From: Acinetobacter sp. YWS30-1
GTDB taxonomy: Bacteria; Pseudomonadota; Gammaproteobacteria; Pseudomonadales; Moraxellaceae
NCBI RefSeq assembly: GCF_033558715.1
Contig: NZ_CP114606.1
Span: forward strand, 930,001-994,000
Direction of reading: 5' to 3'
DNA: 64,000 nucleotides
Each line of letters opens with the position of its first letter. Position 1 is the first letter of the stretch. Below are positions 1 through 8,973 of the stretch, piece after piece. Below the pieces are notes generated by a model. That model saw only the letters and a list, made by a program, of their open reading frames with translations, was not told the DNA's origin and searched no databases. Position numbers and translations under genes: made by a program.

Positions 1-1
1 C

Positions 2-661
2 AAAGACCTGATGGAATTGACAGAGCAAATGCTGGAAAAACTGGCAATTGATATTCTGGGTACCACTGATGTGCCTTATGGCGATGAAGTCTTTAGCTTC
101 AAAGGACCATTTAAAAAGATCTCAATGTTTGACGCCATTCTTGAGCACAATCCACAGTTCACTCCAGAAAATGTCAATGACCGTGAGTTCCTGGCGAAAT
201 TCATTCAGGAAGAACTGAAAGAACAGGTAAAACCAGGTTTTGGTCTGGGTAAACTGCAAACAATCGTATTTGAAGAAACGGTAGAAACTCAACTACGTCA
301 GCCTACATTCGTGACTGAATATCCAGCGGAAACTTCTCCACTAGCTCGCCGTAATGATCAAAATCCGCATATTACAGACCGTTTTGAATTCTTTATCGGT
401 GGTCGTGAACTGGCAAATGGCTTCTCAGAATTAAATGACCCGATTGATCAGGCTGAACGCTTCCAGGCACAGGTTGCTGAGAAAGATGCGGGTGATGATG
501 AAGCAATGCACTATGATGCTGACTTCATTGAAGCTCTGGAATATGGTCTGCCTCCTACAGCAGGTGAAGGGATCGGTATTGACCGTCTGGTGATGATCTT
601 TGCGAATGCACCAAGTATCCGTGATGTAATCTTATTCCCGCATATGCGTCATAAACACTAA
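2..661 (+). CDS. lysS: Lysine--tRNA ligase, C-terminal part (5' truncated by window)
   Basis: This is the last 219 codons of a class II lysyl-tRNA synthetase, which charges tRNA-Lys with lysine in the cytoplasm. The reading frame is open from base 2, so the start lies outside the window. The catalytic-core signatures are visible: the stretch [20 protein letters not shown] (about 370-430) and class II motif 3, [11 protein letters not shown] (about 565-597), which binds ATP. The protein ends [11 protein letters not shown] plus a short basic tail, as LysS proteins do. An intrinsic terminator follows 12 bases after the stop. Identity is secure from the motif 3 context; only the missing N-terminal half (anticodon-binding OB fold) cannot be checked. 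Confidence 0.96.
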   Translation, partial: KDLMELTEQMLEKLAIDILGTTDVPYGDEVFSFKGPFKKISMFDAILEHNPQFTPENVNDREFLAKFIQEELKEQVKPGFGLGKLQTIVFEETVETQLRQPTFVTEYPAETSPLARRNDQNPHITDRFEFFIGGRELANGFSELNDPIDQAERFQAQVAEKDAGDDEAMHYDADFIEALEYGLPPTAGEGIGIDRLVMIFANAPSIRDVILFPHMRHKH

Positions 662-672
662 TGACTTATTCG

Positions 673-703
673 AAAAAAGGCAGTTTTTAAAACTGCCTTT
701 TTT
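673..703 (+). terminator. Intrinsic terminator of lysS
   Basis: The arms AAAGGCAGTTTT and AAAACTGCCTTT form a stem that is followed by a T run. It lies directly behind the lysS stop codon and its A/T tails would work on both strands. Confidence 0.85.
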
Positions 704-932
704 ATGTGTTCAGTATTTATTTTAAATAAAATTAAAACCCAGCATTATTTAATTCTATTTTTTACATTTGTAATTTCATTTTTGTATTTCTATCTCATTT
801 CTCGAAGCGATTTATTATTTTGAAAGTCAATTAAATCTAGGGTTTCATATTATACTGATACAGTTTCGCCATTGAATATTGTTTTTGAAATATCTATGGT
901 TAGGCAAAAATAAACTTGAGAATATTGATCCC

Positions 933-2384
933 ATGTTTCTAAAAAAACCATTATTAAGTGTACTTCTTACGACACTTTCACTTCCTGTTTTTGCTCAAGG
1001 GCTGGTTCTGAATGATGCAAATCTTCGTACTGACTTGAACTGGTTAAACCAGCAAGGGGTGATCCAGATCAGTACCTCGACCTGGCCGCTCAGTGGTGAT
1101 GAAATTCAACGTGCTCTATCCAATGCACAAGTGAGTAACAAAGTACAACAACGTGTTATTGATTCAGTTCTGGCAAAATTAACAGCAGACAATCAGCAGC
1201 TCAAAGTAGGCTTATTTGCGGAAAGTGATCCAAAAGATATTCCTCAAGCCTTTGGCGATCAGCAAAAGGCACAATTTCAGGCAGCTTTAGAGTTTAATGC
1301 AGGCGGCGAAAACTGGGATGCCAAACTCCGGGTTAATGCCGAAAAAGATCGACAAATTGAGAATGATCAGGATGTGAATCTGGAAGGATCTTATCTAGCA
1401 GGGAAACTCTGGAATCAATGGCTGATTGCCGGCCAAATTCCGACCTATTGGGGTCCAGGACATGATGGCAGCTTGATTCGTGGCGATGCTAGCCGCCCAG
1501 TATATGGCTTTATGGCACAGCGTGCAGAACAAACAGCTTTTGAAACTAAATGGCTGTCCTGGATTGGACCGTGGCAATATCAGGCTTTTGCAGGCCAATT
1601 GGATGATTATACTGCCGTTCCAGATGCCAAACTTATTGGCCTTCGTGTAACAGCACAACCTTTATCTTACCTGGAGCTAGGTGCTTCTCGTGCGATTCAA
1701 TGGGGTGGGGAAGGACGTCCTGAAAGCTTAAGTTCATTATGGGATGCTTTTGTCGGGAATAAAGATAACGGTGGTACGGGTGAACCTGACCCATCGAACC
1801 AGATCGCGGGTTTTGATGCACGCCTGAACCTGTTTCCTTTGACACAGGTACCTATGGGCTTCTATGGGCAATATGTAGGTGAAGATGAAGCGGGTGGTCT
1901 GCCTGCGAAGAAAATGTATCTGGCTGGAATAGACTATTCTTCGACTGTAAGAAATATGCCATATCAACTTTATACAGAATGGGCAGATACACGTACTAAC
2001 GGCAAGGTGCGAGGTATTTCTTATAACCATACCAATTATACTGATGGTTTTTATCAGCATGGTTATCCGCTGGCACATGCTTTAGGTGGTGATGCACAGA
2101 TGGTTTCAGTAGGTGGTGATATCCGTTTTGATCCGATGAACCGTTTATCTGGGCGGGTATTGTTTGCTGAAGTCAATCAGTCTGAGCGTGCAAGTGTAAA
2201 TAATGCTGCTTTTGCTTTTGATGATGAAATTAAAGCACTAGATGTCACCTGGTCGCATTATATTCGTCCAGAAATGCCACTTAAAATTAATGCCTGGATA
2301 AGTGACTCAGATGTAAATGGTCAGGATGGCGGTGCCTCTATTGGAATTGAAATTCCATTAGAAAAAGGCTTGTTCAAATATTAA
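933..2384 (+). CDS. Capsule-assembly Wzi-family outer-membrane protein
   Basis: The product is 483 aa with a signal peptide (MFLKKPLLSVLLTTLSLPVFA) and then a beta-rich sequence with alternating aromatic residues. In this family (Cap_assemb_Wzi) the protein forms an outer-membrane barrel; Wzi of Klebsiella and E. coli helps hold capsular polysaccharide on the surface. The stretch WLIAGQIPTYWGPGHDGSLI (about 1420-1480) is typical, and the chain ends with the aromatic-terminated strand LFKY. An upstream TTG at 879 is in frame, but only the ATG at 933 gives a clean signal peptide. No capsule genes lie nearby, so the Acinetobacter paralogue may have another surface role. The family call is good; the capsule role is inferred from the family. 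Confidence 0.85.
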   Translation: MFLKKPLLSVLLTTLSLPVFAQGLVLNDANLRTDLNWLNQQGVIQISTSTWPLSGDEIQRALSNAQVSNKVQQRVIDSVLAKLTADNQQLKVGLFAESDPKDIPQAFGDQQKAQFQAALEFNAGGENWDAKLRVNAEKDRQIENDQDVNLEGSYLAGKLWNQWLIAGQIPTYWGPGHDGSLIRGDASRPVYGFMAQRAEQTAFETKWLSWIGPWQYQAFAGQLDDYTAVPDAKLIGLRVTAQPLSYLELGASRAIQWGGEGRPESLSSLWDAFVGNKDNGGTGEPDPSNQIAGFDARLNLFPLTQVPMGFYGQYVGEDEAGGLPAKKMYLAGIDYSSTVRNMPYQLYTEWADTRTNGKVRGISYNHTNYTDGFYQHGYPLAHALGGDAQMVSVGGDIRFDPMNRLSGRVLFAEVNQSERASVNNAAFAFDDEIKALDVTWSHYIRPEMPLKINAWISDSDVNGQDGGASIGIEIPLEKGLFKY

Positions 2385-2398
2385 TATTCAAGACACAA

Positions 2399-2429
2399 CA
2401 AAATCCTGCTCATCTGGCAGGATTTTTTT
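2399..2429 (+). terminator. Intrinsic terminator of the Wzi-family gene
   Basis: The arms AAAATCCTGC and GCAGGATTTT with a 7-base loop are followed by a run of T. The element lies 15 bases after the stop codon. Confidence 0.85.
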
Positions 2430-2451
2430 ATATTTTCAAAAATTACAGACA

Positions 2452-2557
2452 AAAAAAACGCAATGATTGGGGTTGTCATTGCGTAGAAAAAGGAAGTTTC
2501 TTTCAAAACTAAATCAAGATTAACTGTGGAGAGAGTTAAATTTGATTCCTTACTGTA
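2452..2557 (-). ncRNA. Candidate small RNA downstream of trpS (Aar-like by position)
   Basis: Read on the minus strand, a perfect 8-bp hairpin (CGCAATGA / TCATTGCG, 2459-2483) is followed by eight T residues. That is a clean intrinsic terminator with no gene in front of it, because trpS already has its own terminator at 2686-2714. The terminator loop is C-rich (CAACCCCAA). Near the proposed 5' end is a small hairpin, CTTAC/GTAAG (2549-2563), and a TAATAT -10-like box lies at 2565-2570 with a poor -35. From memory, the Acinetobacter baylyi regulatory RNA Aar is encoded beside trpS, so this may be its counterpart. The 5' end is a guess; the terminator is solid. Confidence 0.5.
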
Positions 2558-2685
2558 TGTAAGTATATTAGGACTCATTCTCATGTGACTCATCAGTATT
2601 CATGTTAATAGATGTTAAGTAAGGTTAAAACTATGAAGAATCTGTGTGGAAACTTGCCTTATTTTTGCGCATTTTGGCCTTAAAT

Positions 2686-2714
2686 AAAAAAAGCCCTTTA
2701 TGAAGGGCTTTTTT
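2686..2714 (-). terminator. Intrinsic terminator of trpS
   Basis: The arms AAGCCCTT and AAGGGCTT form the stem, with an A run on one side and a T run on the other. It lies 15 bases past the trpS stop on the minus strand and could act in both directions. Confidence 0.85.
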
Positions 2715-2728
2715 AAATATTGTCTAGC

Positions 2729-3742
2729 TTAGAAATGGAAAACACCTAAGCCTGTTTTCACTTCATCTAAAGTGGCCTGTGTAATGTCACGGCATTTATC
2801 TGTACCCGTTTTCAAAATATCCATGATGTAATCCGGGTCTTTAGCCAGTTCCATACGACGTTCACGAATCGGACCGATTAGCTCTTTCAGAATACCTTCC
2901 AGACGTTTTTTTACTGTACCATCACCTAAACCACCACGGCGATAATGTGCTTTCAGTTCTTCCAGTTCTTCTTTATTGGTGTCGAATGCATCCAGGTAAG
3001 TAAATACCACATTGCCTTCAACTTGGCCTGGATCTTCGATGCGCAGGTGATTCGGATCGGTATACATCGCATTGACAGCTTTTTTGATGTCTTTGTCAGA
3101 GGCATCTAGAACAATAGTATTACCTAATGATTTAGACATTTTCGCTTTACCGTCAAAACCTGGTAAGCGTCCCACATTAGAAAGCAGCGCCTTACATTCA
3201 GGCAGTAATTCACGGCCAATCTGACGGTTAAGGCGACGTACAATCTCATTGGTCTGTTCGATCATTGGAATCTGGTCTTCGCCCACCGGAACTACAGTTG
3301 CTTTAAAGGCTGTGATATCTGCTGCTTGAGCCACTGGATAGCATAAGAAACCTGCAGGAATATCACGCTCAAAACCACGCATCTGAATTTCTGATTTAAT
3401 GGTCGGGTTGCGCTCTAGACGTGAAACTGTCACAAAGTTCAGATAGAGCATAGTCAGTTCGTTTAAGGCTGGCAGGCAAGACTGAACACAGATAGTAGTT
3501 TTGGTTGGATCAATACCGACAGCCAGATAATCTGTTGCTACTTCAATAATATTGCGACGTACTTTTTCAAAGTTGTCTGCATTATCTGTCAGGGCTTGAG
3601 CATCAGCGAGTAACAAATGTTGATGGTGAGAATCTTGTAAACCTACGCGAGAGCGTAATGAACCGACAAAATGGCCAAGGTGAAGCTGTCCGGTAGGACG
3701 GTCGCCAGTCAAGATTACTGGACGATTATCTTGATTACTCAT
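2729..3742 (-). CDS. trpS: Tryptophan--tRNA ligase
   Basis: This 337-aa class I aminoacyl-tRNA synthetase joins tryptophan to tRNA-Trp. The nucleotide-binding HIGH-type motif appears as HLGHFVGS (about residues 21-28), and the KMSKS loop is intact in GKAKMSKSLGN (about residues 203-213). The length fits bacterial TrpS. The start ATG at 3742 is preceded by a GGAAT sequence. It is a single-gene unit with its own terminator. Confidence is high because both catalytic signatures are exact. Confidence 0.97.
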   Translation of the reverse strand: MSNQDNRPVILTGDRPTGQLHLGHFVGSLRSRVGLQDSHHQHLLLADAQALTDNADNFEKVRRNIIEVATDYLAVGIDPTKTTICVQSCLPALNELTMLYLNFVTVSRLERNPTIKSEIQMRGFERDIPAGFLCYPVAQAADITAFKATVVPVGEDQIPMIEQTNEIVRRLNRQIGRELLPECKALLSNVGRLPGFDGKAKMSKSLGNTIVLDASDKDIKKAVNAMYTDPNHLRIEDPGQVEGNVVFTYLDAFDTNKEELEELKAHYRRGGLGDGTVKKRLEGILKELIGPIRERRMELAKDPDYIMDILKTGTDKCRDITQATLDEVKTGLGVFHF

Positions 3743-3932
3743 TATCTATTCCAAAAAGTAGTCTGTACTACATCTATATTTTAACGAATGGCCACATTGT
3801 ACGGCATTCTGTTTTTGAATGTCAGCCAGAAAAAAAGCCGCAGTAAAAAAATCTTATTAATTAAACAAGTGAATACAATATTTTTTAAATATTTTCATTA
3901 AAATATGTCTAAAGATGATAAGGATAACAAGA

Positions 3933-4859
3933 ATGGCGAGCAGCTTATTAATATTATTGGATGATATTGCGACTGTTTTAGACGATGTTGCCGTGATGAG
4001 CAAGATGGCTGCAAAAAAGACGGCAGGTGTCTTGGGGGATGACTTGGCATTAAATGCCCAGCAAGTCAGCGGTGTACGGGCAGAACGTGAACTTCCTGTG
4101 GTGTGGGGGGTAGCGAAAGGTTCTTTTATTAATAAGCTGATTCTTGTTCCTTTGGCTTTACTTATTAGTGTGGTTGCGCCTTGGTTAATCAATCCTTTAC
4201 TGATGATTGGCGGTTTATTTCTCTGTTATGAAGGCGTAGAAAAAGTTCTACATAGTTTAAAGCATAAGAAAGCCAAGACTGAAGAAGATGCTGAGGCTGA
4301 ATTCACTACGATCGAAACCGATTTGGCCACATTTGAAAAAGAGAAAATTAAGGGTGCGATCCGAACTGACTTTATTTTATCTGCGGAAATTGTGGTGATT
4401 TCTTTGGGCACGGTGGCAGCTGCAGCTTTTACCACCAAGGTCATCGTACTGGCAGGGATTGCTGTATTAATGACAGTCGGGGTGTACGGCTTCGTTGCCA
4501 TGATTGTTAAAATTGATGATTTAGGCTTATACCTGACTAAGCAGGCATCCAGCTTCAAACAAAGTATAGGCCGTGGATTACTGGCTTTTGCTCCTAAATT
4601 GATGAAAACCCTCACGATTGTAGGTACGATTGCGATGTTCCTGGTCGGAGGCGGGATTATTGCCCATACCATTCCATGGTTTCATCATTTTACTGAAGAT
4701 TCGGTTGAGTATGTAGAGCATATGCCTAGTCTGGGCAGTATCGTAGGGGCTGTTACGCCTACACTGATTAATCTGGTGATTGGTTTTGTGGCAGGGTTAA
4801 TTGTATTTATCTTGATTGGCTTTATTCAAAAAATCAGATCGAAACCAAAGCAAGTATAA
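3933..4859 (+). CDS. DUF808 / YedI-family inner-membrane protein
   Basis: The 308-aa protein matches the DUF808 family (E. coli YedI), whose function is unknown. The N-terminus [20 protein letters not shown] is characteristic. At least five hydrophobic segments are visible, for example [40 protein letters not shown] and [18 protein letters not shown]. The ATG at 3933 is chosen over an in-frame ATG at 3915 because AAGGA ends 9 bases before it. A 48-base gap separates it from the next gene on the same strand, so they may be co-transcribed. Confidence 0.88.
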   Translation: MASSLLILLDDIATVLDDVAVMSKMAAKKTAGVLGDDLALNAQQVSGVRAERELPVVWGVAKGSFINKLILVPLALLISVVAPWLINPLLMIGGLFLCYEGVEKVLHSLKHKKAKTEEDAEAEFTTIETDLATFEKEKIKGAIRTDFILSAEIVVISLGTVAAAAFTTKVIVLAGIAVLMTVGVYGFVAMIVKIDDLGLYLTKQASSFKQSIGRGLLAFAPKLMKTLTIVGTIAMFLVGGGIIAHTIPWFHHFTEDSVEYVEHMPSLGSIVGAVTPTLINLVIGFVAGLIVFILIGFIQKIRSKPKQV

Positions 4860-4907
4860 ATCAGGCCCGTTAAAATAAGCTGAATTTAAACTATAAGGAA
4901 TCTCACT

Positions 4908-5810
4908 ATGCGCTGGAAAGGACGTCGTGTTAGTAGCAATGTAGAAGACCGTCGTGGCGGTGGTGCCAAAGCCGGTGGAATCAGTATTCTCGGGTTAATT
5001 ATTGCTTTCGTGGCCTGGAAATTTTTTGGTGTTGATCCACAGCAAGCCTATCAAACCACCAAGCAAGTTACGCAAGGTGTTTCTAGTGCAGAAACACGAG
5101 GTCTGGAAAATCCAACGCCAGAGCAGCAAGAAGCGATCGATTTTGTAGGAACTGTCCTTGCCGATACAGAAGATACCTGGTCTCAAGTATTTCAGCAGCA
5201 GCTGAACCAGCAATATACTCCGCCTAAACTGGTTCTATTTAGTGGGGTAGTAAATTCTGGTTGTGGTACAGCGCAATCGGCTATGGGACCTTTCTACTGT
5301 CCGGCAGACCAGAAAGTTTATATTGATACGGCATTCTTTAAAGATATGCGTACTCAAATGGGAATCAGCGGGGAACAGAACTCAACCGAGTTATCTCGCA
5401 ATGATCAGGCAGGCGATTTTGCTCAAGCCTATGTGGTAGCACATGAGGTGGGTCATCATATCCAGACCATTTTAGGTATTTCTTCAGAGGTACAGCAGGC
5501 ACGTCAACAAGCCACTCAAGCTCAGGGCAATCAGCTTTCTGTACGTCAAGAACTACAGGCGGATTGTCTGGCTGGGGTATGGGCTTATCATAACCATGAG
5601 CGTACGCAGTTCCTGGAGCAGGGTGATGTACAAGAAGCTATGGATGCGGCACACAAGATCGGTGATGACTATCTGCAGAAAAAGGCACAAGGCCATGTCG
5701 TGCCGGACAGCTTTACGCATGGTACCAGTGCACAGCGGGTAAAATGGTTTAATACCGGTCTGAAATCAGGTCAAATGTCTGCTTGTGATACTTTTAATCA
5801 AAATATCTAA
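4908..5810 (+). CDS. YpfJ-family neutral zinc metallopeptidase
   Basis: The 300-aa protein has a short cytoplasmic, Arg/Gly-rich N-terminus, one membrane anchor (GISILGLIIAFVAWKFFGV, about residues 25-43) and a large extracytoplasmic domain. A zinc-binding HEVGHH motif lies in AYVVAHEVGHHIQTI (around residue 180), followed by RQELQADCLAGVWAY, which supplies the likely third ligand. This arrangement is that of the putative neutral zinc metallopeptidase family that includes E. coli YpfJ; the substrate is unknown. The N-terminal signature MRWKGRRVSSNVEDRRGG is typical of the family. AAGGA precedes the start. Confidence 0.92.
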   Translation: MRWKGRRVSSNVEDRRGGGAKAGGISILGLIIAFVAWKFFGVDPQQAYQTTKQVTQGVSSAETRGLENPTPEQQEAIDFVGTVLADTEDTWSQVFQQQLNQQYTPPKLVLFSGVVNSGCGTAQSAMGPFYCPADQKVYIDTAFFKDMRTQMGISGEQNSTELSRNDQAGDFAQAYVVAHEVGHHIQTILGISSEVQQARQQATQAQGNQLSVRQELQADCLAGVWAYHNHERTQFLEQGDVQEAMDAAHKIGDDYLQKKAQGHVVPDSFTHGTSAQRVKWFNTGLKSGQMSACDTFNQNI

Positions 5811-5821
5811 AACTAAAGATC

Positions 5822-5846
5822 AAAAAAGGGGAGCAAATGCTCCCCT
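5822..5846 (-). terminator. Terminator for the minus-strand gene at 5860-6414
   Basis: The arms GGGGAGC and GCTCCCC enclose an AAAT loop. On the minus strand the stem is followed by six T residues. On the plus strand the tail is weak, but the hairpin also sits just after the metallopeptidase gene. Confidence 0.75.
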
Positions 5847-5859
5847 CATGATTGAATAG

Positions 5860-6414
5860 TTATTTTTCCAGAAAACGACGGAAGTTTTTCAAAATCTTGA
5901 TACTGACAAATAGGGCAGCCAAGGCAAATAGCGAAATCGCAAAGAGAATATATTTTAAATTGCTGATGTCATTATTATAAAATTGCTTCAATTCATTTTT
6001 GGAATAGCTGAGTGTAGTGATTTGACCAGTTCGACTATCTTGGAACTGAATATTTTCAATATAAAAATAATTTCTCGCTTTTAATAAATTAACATTTTGA
6101 ATCTGCCGGGTATGTGACTGGTTATAGTCATCAGTACATAGGGCAGCATAATGCTCACAGCTGATTTTTGCTACATAACCATTTCCGGCAATCAGGATAA
6201 ACAAGGCATTGTCTGGACGTTGATTATTAGACACTAGTACATATTGCGCTTTGGCGCTGCTTTTTAAAGGAATGCTCACGGCTTGCTGATAATGTTGATC
6301 TGCTTTCAGAATTTCCTGAACTTTGGCAACACAGGTGAACATCAAGGAAAGTGTGACCAGAAAAATGACAGCAGCGAGACACAGACGGAATATGGTTTTG
6401 ACAGTTTGATGCAT
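5860..6414 (-). CDS. Hypothetical two-pass membrane protein
   Basis: I do not recognise this 184-aa protein. It has an N-terminal hydrophobic segment (LCLAAVIFLVTLSLMFTCVA, about residues 11-30), a polar middle region of roughly 110 residues with two cysteines (CEHYAALCTDDYNQSH), and a C-terminal membrane segment (YILFAISLFALAALFVSI) before a basic tail. The topology suggests a periplasmic loop held between two helices. No clear Shine-Dalgarno is visible before the ATG at 6414. It stands alone on the minus strand between two plus-strand genes and has its own terminator. Confidence 0.65.
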   Translation of the reverse strand: MHQTVKTIFRLCLAAVIFLVTLSLMFTCVAKVQEILKADQHYQQAVSIPLKSSAKAQYVLVSNNQRPDNALFILIAGNGYVAKISCEHYAALCTDDYNQSHTRQIQNVNLLKARNYFYIENIQFQDSRTGQITTLSYSKNELKQFYNNDISNLKYILFAISLFALAALFVSIKILKNFRRFLEK

Positions 6415-6631
6415 GGGAGAAAATTTCTAAATATAAAGAAGAGGTGAGCAATAAAGTGCTTTAAGGCTGTATGTTAAATCATCAGTTGTGAATATTGAAA
6501 AGAAACTTAACTTAATTCGAAAAAAAATGGGACTAAACTTGATCCGCTAAAATATACTGTTTTTTTTAAATTTATATTTCAAGTAAATCTTTCAGCTCAC
6601 GGCTGCAAATTGCCAAATCTTAGGAAACCTA

Positions 6632-8131
6632 ATGGGAAGTTTCTTTTTTTTACAACTGTTGACGGTGGTCTTTGCTCTGTCAATTGCCACTACCATGTTC
6701 AACAAACGTGTTCTAAGTTTTCCTCAGGCCATTGGTGTGCCGATTGTTTCCGCTATTTTTGTTTTTATCCTGCAATGGTGCGCCAGCCTGTTACAGGGTA
6801 ATCCATTTTTTAGCATCAATATTGATAATATTGAGAAAGCAGTCCGCCATGTCGATTTTTATGACTTCCTGATTAATGGTGTGATCTGTTTCATTCTGAC
6901 ATCATCCGCATTGAAGTTTAAGGTTTCAGATTTACGCAATCACTGGCGGCCGATTGGTATTCTGGCCAGTCTGGCATTGGTTTTCTGTGCAGTTTTCTTT
7001 GGTATTGCGCTGTACGGTTATCAGTTCCTGATTGGTAACCACGTCGATATATTGGTTCTACTATTGCTGGGTGCTGCGCTCGGAGCAACGGATCCCATTG
7101 GGATTAAAGGTGTACTCAGTTCGGTACGCGCACCCCATCATTTGATCGTGAAGCTGGAAGGCGAGTCGCTGTTTAATGATGCGATGTGTATTGCATTATT
7201 TATGACCTTACTGAATGTACTGCAAGGTGAAAACTTTACCGTACTCGCTGTCCTGCAAACATTGCTTTATGAAATTGTCGTGGCAGTTTTGATCGGAATC
7301 GGTTTTGGTCTAGCGATTCTACGTATTCTGCGCGGTAAGCATGAAATGGAATCACTGATATTAACTACTGCACTGTTGGCTTGTGGTTCATATCTGGTTG
7401 CTTTACTGGCGCATGCTTCTGCACCAATTGCCTGTGTAATTGGCGGCTTGATTGTCGGTAATAAATGGAAAGAAATTCTGGCTGATGCAGACATCGGTGA
7501 TGTAAACCATTTCTGGCATACGGTAGAGGGGATTATCAATTCCTTCCTGTTCACCTTGATTGGTCTGGAACTGTTCATTATTGATCTAAGCACCAGTCTG
7601 GTTCTGGGCGGAATTGTTGCTTTCATAATTCTGCATTTGGCACGCTTCCTGGCCAACCATCTGTCTTTTGCATTATTCCCTAGAATGCGTAAGAAAAGTT
7701 ATAATGGCAGTTTAACCATTCTGTCTTGGGGTGGTGTACGTGGCGGAATTTCCTTAGCTCTGATTCTGGCGGTTGCCAATATTCCACAACTGGAAGCATA
7801 TAGCAGTATTCTGATTGGATATACCTTCATTGTGGTACTTCTTTCTGGGGTGGTTTGTGGCCTAGGTTTGCCAGCCGTAATGAATGCTTTCTATTACAAC
7901 CCGAATGAAGAAACTCAAGGCTTTAAAGGCTGGTATCAGCGGATGTGCCACAAGATGAACCGTCGCGGTTTTCAGTATATTGTGGGGGAGGATGCAAATG
8001 GAAATGAAACCATCACCATCTTCCAGCCTGAGATGCTGATTGATAAGAAAGATGCCGATGGTGTAGCAACCGTGCATCATCCTGACAAAGTACAAGAAGT
8101 GAAACGCTTAGAGAATCCGGAGAATTTCTAA
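6632..8131 (+). CDS. CPA1-family Na+(K+)/H+ antiporter
   Basis: This 499-aa polytopic inner-membrane protein has about 12 hydrophobic segments. It carries the cation:proton antiporter signatures ALGATDPIGIKGVL (about residues 150-163) and KLEGESLFNDAMCIA (about 178-192), in which the Asp residues and the ND pair line the ion path, and SWGGVRGGISLALILA near residue 365. Members exchange Na+ or K+ for protons and help control cytoplasmic pH and salt. A hydrophilic C-terminal tail of about 75 residues follows the last helix. TAGGA lies about 8 bases before the ATG. The ion specificity cannot be read from sequence. Confidence 0.9.
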   Translation: MGSFFFLQLLTVVFALSIATTMFNKRVLSFPQAIGVPIVSAIFVFILQWCASLLQGNPFFSINIDNIEKAVRHVDFYDFLINGVICFILTSSALKFKVSDLRNHWRPIGILASLALVFCAVFFGIALYGYQFLIGNHVDILVLLLLGAALGATDPIGIKGVLSSVRAPHHLIVKLEGESLFNDAMCIALFMTLLNVLQGENFTVLAVLQTLLYEIVVAVLIGIGFGLAILRILRGKHEMESLILTTALLACGSYLVALLAHASAPIACVIGGLIVGNKWKEILADADIGDVNHFWHTVEGIINSFLFTLIGLELFIIDLSTSLVLGGIVAFIILHLARFLANHLSFALFPRMRKKSYNGSLTILSWGGVRGGISLALILAVANIPQLEAYSSILIGYTFIVVLLSGVVCGLGLPAVMNAFYYNPNEETQGFKGWYQRMCHKMNRRGFQYIVGEDANGNETITIFQPEMLIDKKDADGVATVHHPDKVQEVKRLENPENF

Positions 8132-8163
8132 GCATTAGAATTTTCTATCAAGATTGAAAGCCT

Positions 8164-8493
8164 ATGACATCAAGTGCAAGCCAGGAAATGGCACAAATGA
8201 TTCTGAGTGTAGTCAGCCAGATTCCTTATGCGAAGGTAGCGACCTATGGACAGATCGCTAAGCTGGCTGGCTTGCCCAAACATGCACGTCTGGTAGGTAG
8301 GGTTTTAAGCCAGCTTGATACAGAAACCGATTTGCCTTGGCATCGTGTCCTGAACGCTCAAGGTAAGATCAGTCTCAATAAACTGGATGAATATGGACAT
8401 AATATTCAACAGCAAAAATTAGGCGCAGAAGGAATTCTATGTGTTGGAAATCGGGTCAGCTTAAAGCAGTATCAATGGGATGGATTTGTTTGA
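8164..8493 (+). CDS. Alkyltransferase-like (Atl/MGMT-fold) DNA-binding protein
   Basis: The 109-aa protein matches the DNA-binding domain of O6-alkylguanine-DNA alkyltransferases, including IPYAKVATYGQIAKLAGLPK and the helix-turn-helix RLVGRVLSQL. The active-site PCHRV is replaced by PWHRV (about residues 57-61), so the acceptor cysteine is a tryptophan. That is the hallmark of Atl proteins (E. coli YbaZ, S. pombe Atl1), which cannot remove the alkyl group but bind and flag O6-alkylguanine for nucleotide excision repair. The gene starts 32 bases after the antiporter and shares its strand; a terminator follows. Confidence 0.93.
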   Translation: MTSSASQEMAQMILSVVSQIPYAKVATYGQIAKLAGLPKHARLVGRVLSQLDTETDLPWHRVLNAQGKISLNKLDEYGHNIQQQKLGAEGILCVGNRVSLKQYQWDGFV

Positions 8494-8498
8494 AAGAG

Positions 8499-8531
8499 AA
8501 ATCCCCACTTGATTGAAGTGGGGATTTTTTT
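8499..8531. terminator. Bidirectional terminator
   Basis: The arms AAATCCCCACTT and AAGTGGGGATTT with a 5-base loop lie between two convergent genes. T runs occur on both sides, the longer one on the plus strand. Confidence 0.88.
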
Positions 8532-8532
8532 A

Positions 8533-8973
8533 TTATTTACGGATAACCATTACAGGAACATTGGCCTGTCCCAAGATGCTTTGCGCAACACTACCCAGGA
8601 ACAGTTTCTTGAAGCCAGTACGGCCATGTGAGCCAATCACAATCAGATCAGTATTCAAGGATTCTGCTGCTTTGACAATTTCACTATAAATCACCTGACC
8701 TTCGAGTAGCTGGGTCTCTGCATCAATACCTGCCGCAGCAAATTTCGCTTTCGCTTCATCAAGTGTCTTCAGAATTGCAGTACGGGCACGTTCAACCAGG
8801 TCATTGGTTTGAGCTGCTGTAATGTATTCAGCAGCGATATAGGGATCAAGTGCCAGCACCTGAACCACTGTCACTTTACTGTTAAATGCTTTGGCAATTT
8901 CGACAGCTTTATCGACTGCAGCGTAGGAAGTTTCTGAACCGTCAACGGGTACTAAAATATGTTCAAATGACAT
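8533..8973 (-). CDS. UspA-family universal stress protein
   Basis: The 146-aa single-domain Usp protein begins MSFEHILVPVDGSETSYAA. It contains the ATP-binding pattern G-x2-G-x9-G-S in GSHGRTGFKKLFLGS (about residues 113-127) and ends VPVMVIRK, all standard for this family. Usp proteins of this ATP-binding type accumulate under growth arrest or stress; the molecular activity is not settled. AAGGAG lies 8 bases upstream of the ATG (minus strand). The upstream region contains nested palindromes (9014-9064) that could be regulatory. Confidence 0.95.
   Translation of the reverse strand: MSFEHILVPVDGSETSYAAVDKAVEIAKAFNSKVTVVQVLALDPYIAAEYITAAQTNDLVERARTAILKTLDEAKAKFAAAGIDAETQLLEGQVIYSEIVKAAESLNTDLIVIGSHGRTGFKKLFLGSVAQSILGQANVPVMVIRK

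Larger units (their letters stand above)
2430..2728. other. Wzi gene / trpS intergenic region
   Basis: No convincing protein gene is present. A 70-codon minus-strand frame here has no ribosome binding site and coincides with the small-RNA candidate. The stretch holds the minus-strand hairpin-plus-T terminator, the candidate small RNA, and the trpS terminator. Confidence 0.6.

Noticed and set aside
2381..2593. 70-codon minus-strand frame between the Wzi-family gene and trpS
   Set aside because: No ribosome-binding site, low-quality composition, and it overlaps the terminator hairpin of the small-RNA candidate.
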